This document shows positions 26,215 to 37,200 of a DNA stretch of 64,000 nt, in pieces. Origin of the DNA: Cerasicoccus frondis. Lineage in GTDB: Bacteria > Verrucomicrobiota > Verrucomicrobiia > Opitutales > Cerasicoccaceae. Each line of letters opens with the position of its first letter. The first letter of the stretch is position 1. The stretch spans positions 62,001-126,000 of the forward strand of contig JAVDPC010000007.1 of assembly GCA_031296915.1 (NCBI GenBank), read 5' to 3'. Under the pieces are notes generated by a model. It saw only the letters and a list, made by a program, of their open reading frames with translations, had not been told where the DNA came from and did not search any database. A program made the position numbers and the translations under genes.

Positions 26215-27768
26215 TTACAGTGGGATGTTGCCGTGTTTCTTGGGCGGACGCGTATCGCGCTTGGTCAGCGTTTTGCGCAAGGCCAGGGCGATCGTGGCGC
26301 GGGTTTCTGAAGGCTCGATGACGTCAGTGATCATGGCGTTGGCCGCAGCTTGGTATGGTGATGCGAACTCGCCTTGATACTCGGCGACGAGCTCCTTGGT
26401 CTTGGCGACGGGGTCGTCCGCTCCCTTAATTTGGTTGCGGAAGAGCACCTTGACCGCGCCTTCACCGCCCATGACTGCGATTTCCGCAGTTGGCCAGGCA
26501 AAGACCAAGTCGGCGCCCATGTCGGCCGAGCACATCGCGAGGTAGGCGCCGCCGTAGGCCTTGCGCATGATCAGCGTGATCTTCGGCACCGTGGCGGCCG
26601 CGTAGGCAAAGAGCATTTTCGCGCCATGGCGAATGATGCCGCCGCGCTCCTGGGCGAGGCCAGGCATGAAGCCGGGCACGTCGACGAGGTTGACGATCGG
26701 GATGTTGTAAATGTTGCAGGTGCGAATGAAGCGCGCGCCCTTATCCGAGCTGTCGATGTCCAGTGTGCCTGCCTTGACCTTGGGCTGGTTGGCGATGATG
26801 CCCACCACGACGCCGCAAATGCGGGCGAAGCCGACGATGATGTTCTTCGCAAAGTCCGGTTGAATTTCGAAGAAGTCACCGTCGTCGACGAGTAGGTCGA
26901 TTACTGCGTGGGCATCGAGCGGCTCTTTCGGGCTGGCCGGAACGATGTCATTCATCGCCAGATTTTTGGTCAGGTCGATGTCGACGTCCAGGTCGTGTGG
27001 CGGATCAATAATGTTGTTGGCGGGTAAGTAGCCGAGCAGCTCCGTGGCAAGGTCCATGGCGTGCTTGTCGTCCTCGGCGATCAGGTGGATGTTGCCGCTG
27101 ACCGATGCATGTGCCGCGGCTGAGGCGAACTGCGCGAGCTCGGCTTTTTCCCCGGTGGCCGCCTTGATGACATCGGGTCCGCAAATGAACATATTCGCGT
27201 TGTCCTGCGTCATGATGATGAAGTCGGTCAGGGCGGGGGAGTAGGCCGCGCCGCCAGCGCAGGGGCCCGCAATGACCGCGATCTGCGGTACGACGCCGGA
27301 GAGGTATACGTTCTTAAAGAACACTTGGCCGTAGCCTGAGAGCGAATCGACGCCTTCCTGAATGCGCGCGCCGCCGGAGTCATTGACGCCAACCACTGGA
27401 ATGCCGGCTTCGTGCGCATACTCCATGAGGTCGCAAATTTTCTTCGCGTGAATGCGGCCCAGCGCGCCGCCGCCGACGGTGAAGTCCTGGCTGAACGCCG
27501 CGACCGGGCGGCCATTGACGTAGCCGGTGCCGCAGACCACGCCGTCGTAGGGCATGGGCTTGTCCGCCATGCCGAAGCGGTGGCAGGTATGCTGCGCGTG
27601 CATGCCGAACTCCTGAAACGTGCCGTCTTCAAAGAAGTATTCCAGCCGTTCGCGGGCGGACATTTGACCTTTTTCCTTGCGCTTGGCGAGCTTGTCCGCG
27701 CCGCCGGCAAGAGCGGCTGTTTCGCGCCGCTTCTTCAGGTCTTCAAGTAATTTTGGGTCGATGGCCAT
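26215..27768 (-). CDS. mmdA: Methylmalonyl-CoA decarboxylase alpha (carboxyltransferase) subunit
   Basis: The 517-residue carboxyltransferase has the acyl-CoA site GVNDSGGARIQEGVDSLSGYG, the oxyanion-type VIAGPCAGGAAYSPALTDF, and in the C-terminal lobe VDVPGFMPGLAQERGGIIRHGAK. It moves the carboxyl of (S)-methylmalonyl-CoA to biotin. Sequence alone does not separate it from propionyl-CoA carboxylase beta, but the adjacent mmdD, biotin carrier and OadB-type pump, and the lack of a biotin carboxylase gene nearby, favour the decarboxylase. Confidence 0.93.
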   Translation of the reverse strand: MAIDPKLLEDLKKRRETAALAGGADKLAKRKEKGQMSARERLEYFFEDGTFQEFGMHAQHTCHRFGMADKPMPYDGVVCGTGYVNGRPVAAFSQDFTVGGGALGRIHAKKICDLMEYAHEAGIPVVGVNDSGGARIQEGVDSLSGYGQVFFKNVYLSGVVPQIAVIAGPCAGGAAYSPALTDFIIMTQDNANMFICGPDVIKAATGEKAELAQFASAAAHASVSGNIHLIAEDDKHAMDLATELLGYLPANNIIDPPHDLDVDIDLTKNLAMNDIVPASPKEPLDAHAVIDLLVDDGDFFEIQPDFAKNIIVGFARICGVVVGIIANQPKVKAGTLDIDSSDKGARFIRTCNIYNIPIVNLVDVPGFMPGLAQERGGIIRHGAKMLFAYAAATVPKITLIMRKAYGGAYLAMCSADMGADLVFAWPTAEIAVMGGEGAVKVLFRNQIKGADDPVAKTKELVAEYQGEFASPYQAAANAMITDVIEPSETRATIALALRKTLTKRDTRPPKKHGNIPL

Positions 27769-27807
27769 GGCCTTGAGTGAGTGTTTGGTAACTGGTGAAA
27801 GGTTGGG

Positions 27808-28212
27808 TTAGCTCTTGGGCATGCAGAACTCGGTCAGTACGCCGTGGGTGGACTTCGGATGAAGGAAGGCGACGAGTTTGCCCGCGGCGCCGTCGAACGG
27901 CTTTTCATGGATCAGGCGTACGCCGCTGTCGGCCGCGCCCTTGAGTTGGCCTTCGATATCGTCCGTGCCGAACGCGATGTGGTGAATGCCCTCGCCGCTT
28001 TTCTCCAGAAACTTGGCGATTGGGCTGTCTTCGGCAGTCGGCTCCAGCAGCTCGATGTGGACTTCGCCCACGTGAAAAAATGCGGTGCGCACTTTTTGCG
28101 ATGCCACTTCCTCGCGGCCTTCGCACTTCAGACCGAGGGAGTCCTCGTAGTACTTCACGACTTCGTCGAGGTCTTTGACCGCAATGCCCAGGTGATCGAT
28201 TTTCTGAATCAT
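27808..28212 (-). CDS. mce: Methylmalonyl-CoA epimerase
   Basis: This 134-residue vicinal-oxygen-chelate protein has metal ligands in place: His7 in IDHLGIAV, a mid-protein Glu in IELLEPT, EGIHHIAF, and a late Glu in LTEFC. It interconverts R- and S-methylmalonyl-CoA, linking the mutase product to the decarboxylase substrate. It is the first gene of the minus-strand operon, 39 bases before mmdA, divergent from mutA. Confidence 0.96.
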   Translation of the reverse strand: MIQKIDHLGIAVKDLDEVVKYYEDSLGLKCEGREEVASQKVRTAFFHVGEVHIELLEPTAEDSPIAKFLEKSGEGIHHIAFGTDDIEGQLKGAADSGVRLIHEKPFDGAAGKLVAFLHPKSTHGVLTEFCMPKS

Positions 28213-28282
28213 GGTTCGATTAGATAGAGTGGTGTTGTTTGATAAGCAAAACTTAGAATAAAGTTATCTGATATAAAATAAA

Positions 28283-28314
28283 CTGATTGACAGGATGGGC
28301 CTATGTCAACAGTT
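28283..28314. promoter_or_regulatory. Operator-like dyad between mce and mutA
   Basis: ACTGATTGACA at 28283-28293 mirrors TGTCAACAGT at 28305-28314 with one bulged base and an 11-base spacer. It sits in the 151-base divergent gap between the two methylmalonyl-CoA operons, next to an AT-rich TATAAAAT. The geometry fits a dimeric regulator, but the protein is not identified. Confidence 0.45.
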
Positions 28315-28363
28315 ATTTGAATATAAAGTTTCTTTATTATTAGAAAATCAAATCCACTCACTC

Positions 28364-30508
<2,145 letters not shown>

Positions 30509-30547
30509 TCAACCACGACTGAAAAATTTAGCAGGAAAGATCGAACC

Positions 30548-32728
30548 ATGAACAACGTCGATTTCTCAACTTTGGATTACAAAGCTCCCGACGCGGCATC
30601 GAGCCGGGAAGAATGGAAAACGGCCGTGGAGTCGAGCGCAGGGAAGTCCCTCGACGACTTGATGACCGACACCATGGAGCAAATTCCGGTGAAGCCGCTC
30701 TACACCGCCGACGACTACGAAGGCATGGAGCACCTGGACTTCACCGCCGGTCTGCCTCCGTTCCTCCGCGGGCCGTACGCCACGATGTATGTCTTCCGCC
30801 CCTGGACCGTTCGCCAATACGCGGGCTTCTCCACGGCCGAAGAATCCAACGCCTTCTACCGCCGCAACATCGCTGCCGGACAGCAAGGTCTGTCCGTCGC
30901 CTTCGACTTGGCGACGCACCGCGGCTACGACTCCGACCACCCGCGCGTGGTGGGCGACGTCGGTAAAGCCGGTGTGGCCATCGACTCCGTGGAAGACATG
31001 AAAGTGCTCTTTGACGGCATCCCGCTGGACCGCGTATCCGTCTCCATGACGATGAACGGCGCCGTGTTGCCGATCATGGCCTTCTACATCCAGGCCGGCC
31101 TCGAGCAGGGCTGCGACATGAAGGACCTCGCAGGCACCATTCAAAATGACATCCTTAAGGAGTTCATGGTGCGCAACACCTACATCTACCCGCCCGAACC
31201 TTCGATGAAGATCATCGGCGACATCTTCGAATACACCTCGAAGAACATGCCGAAGTTCAACTCGATCTCGATCTCGGGTTACCACATGCAGGAAGCCGGC
31301 GCCACCGCCGACCTCGAAATGGGCTACACGCTCGCCGACGGTCTCGAATACCTCCGCACCGGTGTGAACGCGGGCCTCGACATCGATGCCTTCGCGCCGC
31401 GCCTGTCGTTCTTCTGGGCCATCGGCAAAAACTTCTTCATGGAAGTCGCCAAGATGCGCGCCGCCCGTTGCCTGTGGGCCAAGCTCGTCAGCCAGTTCGA
31501 CCCGAAGAACTCCAAGAGCCTTGCCCTGCGCACGCACTCGCAGACTTCCGGTTGGTCGCTCACCGAGCAGGATCCGTTTAACAACGTCATCCGCACGGCG
31601 GTCGAAGCGTTTGCCTCGGCTTGCGGTCACACGCAGTCGCTGCACACCAATGCGCTCGACGAAGCCATTGCGCTGCCCACGGATTTCTCTGCTCGCATTG
31701 CGCGCAACACGCAGCTTTTCATCCAGGAAGAAACCGGCATGACCAACGTGATCGACCCGTGGGGCGGTAGCTACTACGTGGAAGCGCTGACGCACCAGCT
31801 CATGCAAAAGGCCTGGGCGCACATCGAGGAAATCGAATCCCTCGGCGGCATGACGAAGGCCATCGAAGAAGGCATTCCAAAGCTCCGCATCGAAGAAGCC
31901 GCTGCGCGCCGCCAAGCCCGCATCGACTCCGGCAAGGAAACCATCACCGGCCTCAACAAGTATCGCCTGGAGAAGGAAGACCCACTGGAAATTCTCGACA
32001 TCGACAACACCGCCGTTCGCCTGTCGCAAATCGAGCGCCTCAAGAAGCTCCGCGCCGAGCGCAACGAGTCGGACGTCCGCGTCGCCCTGGAAGCCATCAC
32101 CAACTGCGCCGAAAGCGGCAAGGGCAACTTGCTAGAGCTCGCCGTTGACGCCGCTGGCAAGCGTGCTACCCTCGGTGAAATCTCGGACGCCTTCGAAAAG
32201 GTGGTTGGTCGCTACAAGGCAAAAATCCGCTCGATCTCGGGCGTCTACGCGAAGGAATTCGGAGAAGATATGAACGTCAACGCCGTGCAAATGCTTGTCA
32301 AACAGTTCGAAGAAAAGGAAGGCCGCCGTCCGCGCATCATGATCGCCAAGATGGGCCAGGACGGCCACGACCGCGGCGCCAAAGTCGTTGCCACGGCCTA
32401 CGCCGACATGGGCTTCGATGTGGACATCGGCCCGCTGTTCCAAACTCCGGAAGAAGCCGCTCGCCAAGCCGTGGAGAACGACGTGCACATCGTCGCCATG
32501 AGCTCCCTGGCCGCCGGTCACAAGACCTTGCTCCCGCAGCTCGTTGGTGAGCTCGAGAAGCACGGCCGCGAAGACATCATGGTCGTCTGCGGTGGGGTTA
32601 TCCCGGCGCAAGACTACGATTACCTGCTGGAAAATGGCGCCAGCGCTATTTTCGGCCCCGGCACCATTATCCCCGAGTCCGCTCGCACCATCCTGCAGAT
32701 GTTGCTGGAGGACGGCGAGGACGCTTAA
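30548..32728 (+). CDS. mutB: Methylmalonyl-CoA mutase large (alpha) subunit
   Basis: This is the catalytic subunit, 726 residues. The N-terminal barrel has [22 protein letters not shown] and GYHMQEAGA. The C-terminal B12 domain has the base-off motif Asp605-x-His607-x-x-Gly610 (DGHDRG), then [10 protein letters not shown] and GGVIPAQDY. An AGGAAAG ribosome site precedes the ATG. The subunit catalyses the radical rearrangement between succinyl-CoA and methylmalonyl-CoA with adenosylcobalamin. Confidence 0.98.
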   Translation: MNNVDFSTLDYKAPDAASSREEWKTAVESSAGKSLDDLMTDTMEQIPVKPLYTADDYEGMEHLDFTAGLPPFLRGPYATMYVFRPWTVRQYAGFSTAEESNAFYRRNIAAGQQGLSVAFDLATHRGYDSDHPRVVGDVGKAGVAIDSVEDMKVLFDGIPLDRVSVSMTMNGAVLPIMAFYIQAGLEQGCDMKDLAGTIQNDILKEFMVRNTYIYPPEPSMKIIGDIFEYTSKNMPKFNSISISGYHMQEAGATADLEMGYTLADGLEYLRTGVNAGLDIDAFAPRLSFFWAIGKNFFMEVAKMRAARCLWAKLVSQFDPKNSKSLALRTHSQTSGWSLTEQDPFNNVIRTAVEAFASACGHTQSLHTNALDEAIALPTDFSARIARNTQLFIQEETGMTNVIDPWGGSYYVEALTHQLMQKAWAHIEEIESLGGMTKAIEEGIPKLRIEEAAARRQARIDSGKETITGLNKYRLEKEDPLEILDIDNTAVRLSQIERLKKLRAERNESDVRVALEAITNCAESGKGNLLELAVDAAGKRATLGEISDAFEKVVGRYKAKIRSISGVYAKEFGEDMNVNAVQMLVKQFEEKEGRRPRIMIAKMGQDGHDRGAKVVATAYADMGFDVDIGPLFQTPEEAARQAVENDVHIVAMSSLAAGHKTLLPQLVGELEKHGREDIMVVCGGVIPAQDYDYLLENGASAIFGPGTIIPESARTILQMLLEDGEDA

Positions 32729-32746
32729 ACTCTCAACTCAATCCCA

Positions 32747-33118
32747 ATGGAAAAACTTGCCATGCTTCTTCAGGCCAAGAAGGCCGATCCGAACCTCGCG
32801 CACGATGTCGTGACAGAGGCGTCGGATTGGCTCAAAGGCCAATTCAACACTGCGGACATTCCGTTCAACTTCGCCAATTGCGAAAAGGAATATTGCGGTT
32901 TCTCGACGTTTCAAATCCAGGCGTCCTATCACGGCGCCTCCGTGACGCTGTTCATCAAGATTGCCGAGATCAAAGGCCAGGCGCATATCTTTGCAGATAT
33001 TCGCGTGCTCGACGAAGTGCAGCGCATCATGTTTCCCTTCTTCGGTGAGATCAGTTCCGACGATGGCAAACTGACGGCGCTGAATTACATCGCTGACTTT
33101 CTACTTAGCGTCGAGTAA
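32747..33118 (+). CDS. Hypothetical protein between mutB and meaB
   Basis: The 123-residue soluble protein is one I do not recognise. Features: a helical N-terminus (MEKLAMLLQAKKADP), two Cys near the middle (NCEKEYCGF), and alternating beta strands (SVTLFIKIAEIKGQAHIFADI). The ATG is 18 bases after the mutB stop, so it is in the mutase operon and before the mutase chaperone gene. Its TAA opens a 45-nt palindromic repeat. Confidence 0.7.
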   Translation: MEKLAMLLQAKKADPNLAHDVVTEASDWLKGQFNTADIPFNFANCEKEYCGFSTFQIQASYHGASVTLFIKIAEIKGQAHIFADIRVLDEVQRIMFPFFGEISSDDGKLTALNYIADFLLSVE

Positions 33119-33160
33119 CCAGCGTCCCGCTGGGCCGTTGGATTTGCACAATGTGCAAAT
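33116..33160 (+). repeat. Stop-overlapping double-palindrome repeat, copy 2
   Basis: It begins with the TAA of the 32747 gene and contains CCAGCGTCCCGCTGG (six-pair stem, 3-base loop) and ATTTGCACAATGTGCAAAT (palindromic). 38 of 45 positions match the reverse complement of 5089-5133. Confidence 0.7.
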
Positions 33161-33196
33161 GCTTCTGCTTCAGCTCAGCATTTTACTATTCAAAGT

Positions 33197-33280
33197 TAGC
33201 GCCCGTTATCCTTAACGGGCAGTTTCACCCTGTAATCAAGCGTGAGGCATAGGCTTGCCCGTTAGGGATAACGGGCGCTA
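33197..33280. repeat. REP/BIME-like paired inverted repeat
   Basis: Two 25-base arms (33197-33221 and 33256-33280) are reverse complements with one mismatch. Each arm alone also folds as GCCCGTTA + 4-base loop + TAACGGGC. This nested structure is typical of bacterial interspersed mosaic elements. The 34-base middle includes TTTCACCCTGTAATC. It sits between the unknown gene and meaB. Confidence 0.75.
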
Positions 33281-33304
33281 CCTTGGTTATCATAGATTTC
33301 CACC

Positions 33305-34411
33305 ATGCACGACGAACACGCCAAAAGCCGCAAAACTGAATGGACGCCCAAGGAAGGGGACGAACACCACGGAACCTACGCGACTGAGGTGATGCACGGC
33401 GTGCAAGGTGTGGCGACCGTGCGCAACCACCGTAAAAAACGCCGTACGATCTCGGCCGACGAAGCCGTGGAAGGCGTTCTGGCGGGCGATCGCACCACGC
33501 TCGCGCGCGCCATAACTTTAGTCGAAAGCAAGGCCGAGGCACACCGCGAAACCGCGCGCGAAATCCTCCGCCGCTGCCTGCCGCACGCGGGCAACTCCGT
33601 CCGTCTGGGCATCACGGGCACGCCGGGCGCCGGCAAGTCCACCTTCATCGAATGCCTCGGCATGCAGATCTGCGAAAAAGGCGGCAAAATCGCCGTGCTC
33701 GCGGTCGACCCCACCAGCTCCCGCAGCGGTGGCAGCGTCCTGGGCGACAAGACGCGCATGGAGAAGCTCACGCGCGAGGCCAATGCCTTCATCCGCCCGT
33801 CACCCGCCGGCGAAGCCCTGGGCGGCGTTGCGGCGAAGACCCGCGAAGCCATGCTGCTTTGCGAAGCGGCGGGCTTTGACAACATTATCGTGGAAACCGT
33901 CGGCGTGGGCCAAAGCGAGGTTGCCGTGCGCACGATGGTTGACTTTTTCCTGCTGCTCCAAATTGCGGGTGGCGGCGATGACCTGCAAGGCATCAAAAAG
34001 GGCGTCATCGAAATGGCCGACGCGATTGCGGTCAACAAGGCCGATGGCGACAACATCAACAAAGCCAATCTCGCCTGCGGCGAATACAAGCGCGTGATGC
34101 ATTACCTGAAGCCCTACACCGATGGCTGGGCCCCGCAGGCGCTGACTTGCTCGGCGGCCACCGGCGCTGGCGTGGACGACGTTTGGGCGATGGTCGTGCG
34201 CTTTTGCGAAGAGCTGAAGGCGCAGGAAAAGTTTGCGGCGATTCGCTCCGAGCAAAACCGCCAATGGCTCAAGGCGCTCGTGCGCGACGCGGTGCTGCTG
34301 CGCTTTTACAAGAGCCCGCACGTCGTGGCCAAGCTCCCGCAAATCGAGCAAGACGTTTCCCACGGCGTGTTGCCCGTCGTGGAGGCAGTTGAGATTTTAC
34401 TGGGTGAGTAG
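33305..34411 (+). CDS. meaB: MeaB-type GTPase, methylmalonyl-CoA mutase chaperone
   Basis: The 368-residue G3E GTPase has Walker A GTPGAGKST (105-113), VDPTSSRSGGSVLGDKTRM, ETVGVGQSE and the NKAD base-recognition motif. It protects and reloads the B12 cofactor of methylmalonyl-CoA mutase. It is ~35 residues longer than usual at the N-terminus (charged, His-rich MHDEHAKSRK...). It is the last gene of the mut group; the next gene converges with an 8-base gap. Confidence 0.95.
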   Translation: MHDEHAKSRKTEWTPKEGDEHHGTYATEVMHGVQGVATVRNHRKKRRTISADEAVEGVLAGDRTTLARAITLVESKAEAHRETAREILRRCLPHAGNSVRLGITGTPGAGKSTFIECLGMQICEKGGKIAVLAVDPTSSRSGGSVLGDKTRMEKLTREANAFIRPSPAGEALGGVAAKTREAMLLCEAAGFDNIIVETVGVGQSEVAVRTMVDFFLLLQIAGGGDDLQGIKKGVIEMADAIAVNKADGDNINKANLACGEYKRVMHYLKPYTDGWAPQALTCSAATGAGVDDVWAMVVRFCEELKAQEKFAAIRSEQNRQWLKALVRDAVLLRFYKSPHVVAKLPQIEQDVSHGVLPVVEAVEILLGE

Positions 34412-34419
34412 GGCGCCGT

Positions 34420-35004
34420 TTATTCAGCCGATCGTTTCGGCAACAGGCCTCTGGCCGACGCGTCATCGAGCAGCTTTTTGACGTAAGCCCACAGCTCTTC
34501 CGAGGCGTCGCGAATCGACTCATTGCGAGCGTAAACTTGCTCGTAGACGATGCCGTGTTCGAGCCAGGTTTGCCCGTTGTTTTGATAGTTCTGAATGAGT
34601 GGCAACAGGCGGTCCAGGGCGTTGGCGAATTTTGCTTCCGGGCTGTCGCAGGCTTCAAACTCCAGCCAGAGCTCCATGAATTCGCTCGTGAGATCCGCAG
34701 GCAGCAGCCCAAAGATGCGTTCGGCTGCGCGGTGTTCGCTTTCGGCTTTATCGGGGCGTATATCGTAGCAATACGTGTCGCCAGCATCGATCTCGACGAG
34801 GTCGTGGATCAGTAGCATTTTGAGCGTGCGAACCTGATCAAGAGGTTCATTGGAGGCGGGGAAAAGCGTGATTGCGGCGAGCGCCAAAGACCAACTGTGC
34901 TCAGCGGAGTTTTCCCGCCGGTCATGCGCGACGGCTTTGGTGCGGCGCTGGACGGACTTGAGCTTTTCGCTTTCAACAATGAATGGAATAATGGCTTCGA
35001 TCAT
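34420..35004 (-). CDS. HD-domain nucleotidase/phosphohydrolase (YfbR/HDDC2-like)
   Basis: The 194-residue protein has the YfbR/HDDC2-type HD metal site: His in NSAEHSW, the HD pair in LLIHDLVEIDAGDT, and a late Asp in NALDRLLPL. Relatives act as 5'-deoxynucleotidases. It stands alone between convergent meaB and the leader-repeat region. Confidence 0.88.
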   Translation of the reverse strand: MIEAIIPFIVESEKLKSVQRRTKAVAHDRRENSAEHSWSLALAAITLFPASNEPLDQVRTLKMLLIHDLVEIDAGDTYCYDIRPDKAESEHRAAERIFGLLPADLTSEFMELWLEFEACDSPEAKFANALDRLLPLIQNYQNNGQTWLEHGIVYEQVYARNESIRDASEELWAYVKKLLDDASARGLLPKRSAE

Positions 35005-35052
35005 CTGGGTATTGGGCGATCAATATTTCATGATGAATAAAGTTAAACTTTA

Positions 35053-35134
35053 GGCAATAAATGAGTCGTACTCGGAGATTTTTGCCTTACCTCTATTAAT
35101 CATGGACGAAACGCCGCCACCCATTCCGCGCCAC
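35053..35134 (+). repeat. Duplicated leader and start region, copy 1 (truncated)
   Basis: GGCAATAAATGAGTCG at 35053-35068 and the ATG region 35096-35130 match 35783-35798 and 35825-35860. The spacing differs by one base. From ATG 35102 the frame reads MDETPPPIPRHSKY and stops after ~29 codons, so this is the severed 5' end of a second copy of the 35831 gene. Confidence 0.7.
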
Positions 35135-35753
35135 AGTAAATACACTTTGGCTTATGGCGCGAGGTGCGACAGTTGCAGGCGGGGCACGTGACCATGAAAG
35201 AGTCGTCATCGACATGTCGCCCGAGGGGCACTCCCAAACGTTCACTTAGCATTTTTGCGAAAGCGAAGGACATGCCTTGTACATCATAGCCAAAATCCAT
35301 TGTACCGTGTTTTTGCTCTATCAGGGAACCCAGCATGGGTGACGGTTCATTGAACGTCACTTTTTGATCAAATAAGCGAAGGGGCCGCCCAATGAAGACG
35401 CAGAGATCGTGCTTCATATCTTCTTGGGTGGAGACACTGACATGAAAGACATCTTGAAGATAGTTTGGACCGTGATCTGAGCTGGCCATACCCCATGTTG
35501 TATCGTAAGGGCGATCCAGGCTGTGCTCAATATAGGCGATCGATGAAAGGGGCAATATCGTGTTCATCGGTGTACGCCAAAGTGAGCTGGTTTCGATGCT
35601 AAGTTGGGCATTGCTAAAATCAATTTCAACATCGTGAGAGTGTAGCCCCAACTTTCGCGCAATGCCTGTATTTGCGATTATGAGCTTCTCAGGAAGTTCA
35701 GTGACACTTGGCCAGCGCGCAAAGATATTGTTCTTGGGAAAAACCAGCCCCAT
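35100..35753 (-). CDS. Hypothetical protein with C-terminal zinc ribbon
   Basis: The ~217-residue cytoplasmic protein is of unknown function. A C-terminal zinc ribbon is visible (CPACNC ... CIYCGAEW, four Cys in two pairs). The last residues (GAEWVAAFRP and the TGA stop) are encoded antisense to the duplicated MDETPPPIP start of the neighbouring gene family, so the 3' end was made or captured by that duplication. GTG at 35756 is an alternative start. Confidence 0.65.
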   Translation of the reverse strand: MGLVFPKNNIFARWPSVTELPEKLIIANTGIARKLGLHSHDVEIDFSNAQLSIETSSLWRTPMNTILPLSSIAYIEHSLDRPYDTTWGMASSDHGPNYLQDVFHVSVSTQEDMKHDLCVFIGRPLRLFDQKVTFNEPSPMLGSLIEQKHGTMDFGYDVQGMSFAFAKMLSERLGVPLGRHVDDDSFMVTCPACNCRTSRHKPKCIYCGAEWVAAFRP

Positions 35754-35782
35754 CACTCTATATTGATTAAAATCAAAGGGGT

Positions 35783-35867
35783 GGCAATAAATGAGTCGAG
35801 TTCAGTTAATAATGCGTTTTGAGTTTAATCATGGACGAAACGCCACCACCCATTCCGCCACGCCGTA
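35783..35867 (+). repeat. Duplicated leader and start region, copy 2 (intact gene)
   Basis: This is the intact partner of 35053-35134; it contains the start of the DUF4190-like/hydrolase gene at ATG 35831. The two copies are offset by ~730 bases with the zinc-ribbon gene between. Confidence 0.7.
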
Positions 35868-37126
35868 ATCCACTTGGAGCAATTCCCAGCGCGCCTCAGC
35901 AAAGCGCCCCGCCTCCGATGCCGCCACAGCTTCCGCCCAGTGCGCCAACTGCGTATTCGCCTGAGCCGGAGCCGCAGGCACGCTTGTGCAAGATGGCGGT
36001 GGGCAGCTTGATTCTGAGTATCTTGGGCTTGTTTGCCCTCGGCTTGACGTCGATTTTTGGCGTGATCTTTGGCTTTGTCGCGATTTTCCGAATCAAAGGA
36101 TCAGGCGGAGCGTTAAGAGGCAAAGGCTGGGCAATATCTGCCGTGGTGACTGGTTTCTTGATCTCGGGCATGGCTGGCTATATCGCTTACGAAGGCTTTG
36201 CGGCAGTGCGTGATCAAATGGAGGCAAATCGCTCACCCTACACATACATTAATACGCCGCCCAGTTTTTCGCAGTTGATGGAGCGCGCGGATAGCGCCGT
36301 GTTGGGTAATGTCGACGTGCTGCAAGTTCAGACTCACGGCTCAGAACCCGCGCAGAATATGCAGCTCCGCATTTATCTGCCGCCCGGCGCCTGGGATGCC
36401 GAGCCCGGCACGCTGCCTTGCGTGTTGGTGGCGCCTGCAGGAACGGATTTGCTCAGTGGCGCGATGCTGGGCGAGCTTGACGCCGATGCCTACCACGACG
36501 AAACCTTGCCCTATGCGGAGGCAGGAATCGTGACCGTGTTCTACTCCATCGATGGCGGCTCGGAAGAAATTTATGATGACGATGAAGCCATGATGGATGC
36601 AGCGAGTTCGCAGTATGATGCGTTTCGCGATTCGCAGGCAGGCATACTTAATGGGCGCTATGCGCTGGAGTTTGTGTTGTCGGAACTCCCGATGGTGAAC
36701 CCCAATGCGATATACACCGCAGGTCACAGTTCGGCGGGAACCTTGTCACTTTTGCTCGCCATGCACGAGCCGCGCATTGCGGGCTGCGTTGCGTATGCGC
36801 CTGGCGTCGACATCGAAGCTTTTCACGCCGAGCTGTTGGAAACGCCGTTCGTTGGCTTGGTCTTCCCCAATGTCGAAAATTTCCTGAACAAAAGCTCGCC
36901 GACCAACAACGTGGAAAAGCTCCAGTGCCCGACCTTTCTCTTTCAGTCCAAGGAAGACATGGTGGTCGGCATCGATGAGTTCAATGCTTTCACGGACAAG
37001 CTGAATGCCCAACCAGATGCGCCGGAGCTAGACATCATGATCGTTGACGAGGGCGACCACTATTGGACCATGATCGATGAAGGTATCCCGGCTGGCATTG
37101 AGTGGATAAAGGAGAGAACAAATTAA
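35831..37126 (+). CDS. Membrane protein: Pro-rich tail, DUF4190-like helices and alpha/beta hydrolase-like domain
   Basis: The 431-residue protein starts with a Pro-rich cytoplasmic tail (MDETPPPIPPRR...; to ~50). Two helices with the DUF4190-like pattern follow (AVGSLILSILGLFALG and GKGWAISAVVTGFLISGM, ~55-120). Then comes an extracytoplasmic alpha/beta hydrolase-like domain with nucleophile Ser in AGHSSAGTL, an Asp in SKEDMVV, and a late His in DEGDHYW. ATG 35831 is preferred to TTG 35819 because the duplicated copy supports it. The substrate is unknown. Confidence 0.8.
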   Translation: MDETPPPIPPRRNPLGAIPSAPQQSAPPPMPPQLPPSAPTAYSPEPEPQARLCKMAVGSLILSILGLFALGLTSIFGVIFGFVAIFRIKGSGGALRGKGWAISAVVTGFLISGMAGYIAYEGFAAVRDQMEANRSPYTYINTPPSFSQLMERADSAVLGNVDVLQVQTHGSEPAQNMQLRIYLPPGAWDAEPGTLPCVLVAPAGTDLLSGAMLGELDADAYHDETLPYAEAGIVTVFYSIDGGSEEIYDDDEAMMDAASSQYDAFRDSQAGILNGRYALEFVLSELPMVNPNAIYTAGHSSAGTLSLLLAMHEPRIAGCVAYAPGVDIEAFHAELLETPFVGLVFPNVENFLNKSSPTNNVEKLQCPTFLFQSKEDMVVGIDEFNAFTDKLNAQPDAPELDIMIVDEGDHYWTMIDEGIPAGIEWIKERTN

Positions 37127-37200
37127 AGTGGGCAAATTAAAGGAGGATGTCAGTTGTTTGCGCTGTCTCTTTAATTTTAAATTGGCTTACTTTAACACTC

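Noticed and set aside
26215..27768. mmdA as propionyl-CoA carboxylase beta subunit
   Set aside because: The neighbours are the decarboxylase delta, carrier and Na+-pump subunits and there is no biotin carboxylase gene in the window.
37127..37200. AT-rich inverted sequence between the convergent hydrolase and OppA-type genes (AAAGTGGGC... / ...GGCTTACTTT) as a terminator
   Set aside because: The pairing needs several gaps and the stem is weak; left out of the feature list.
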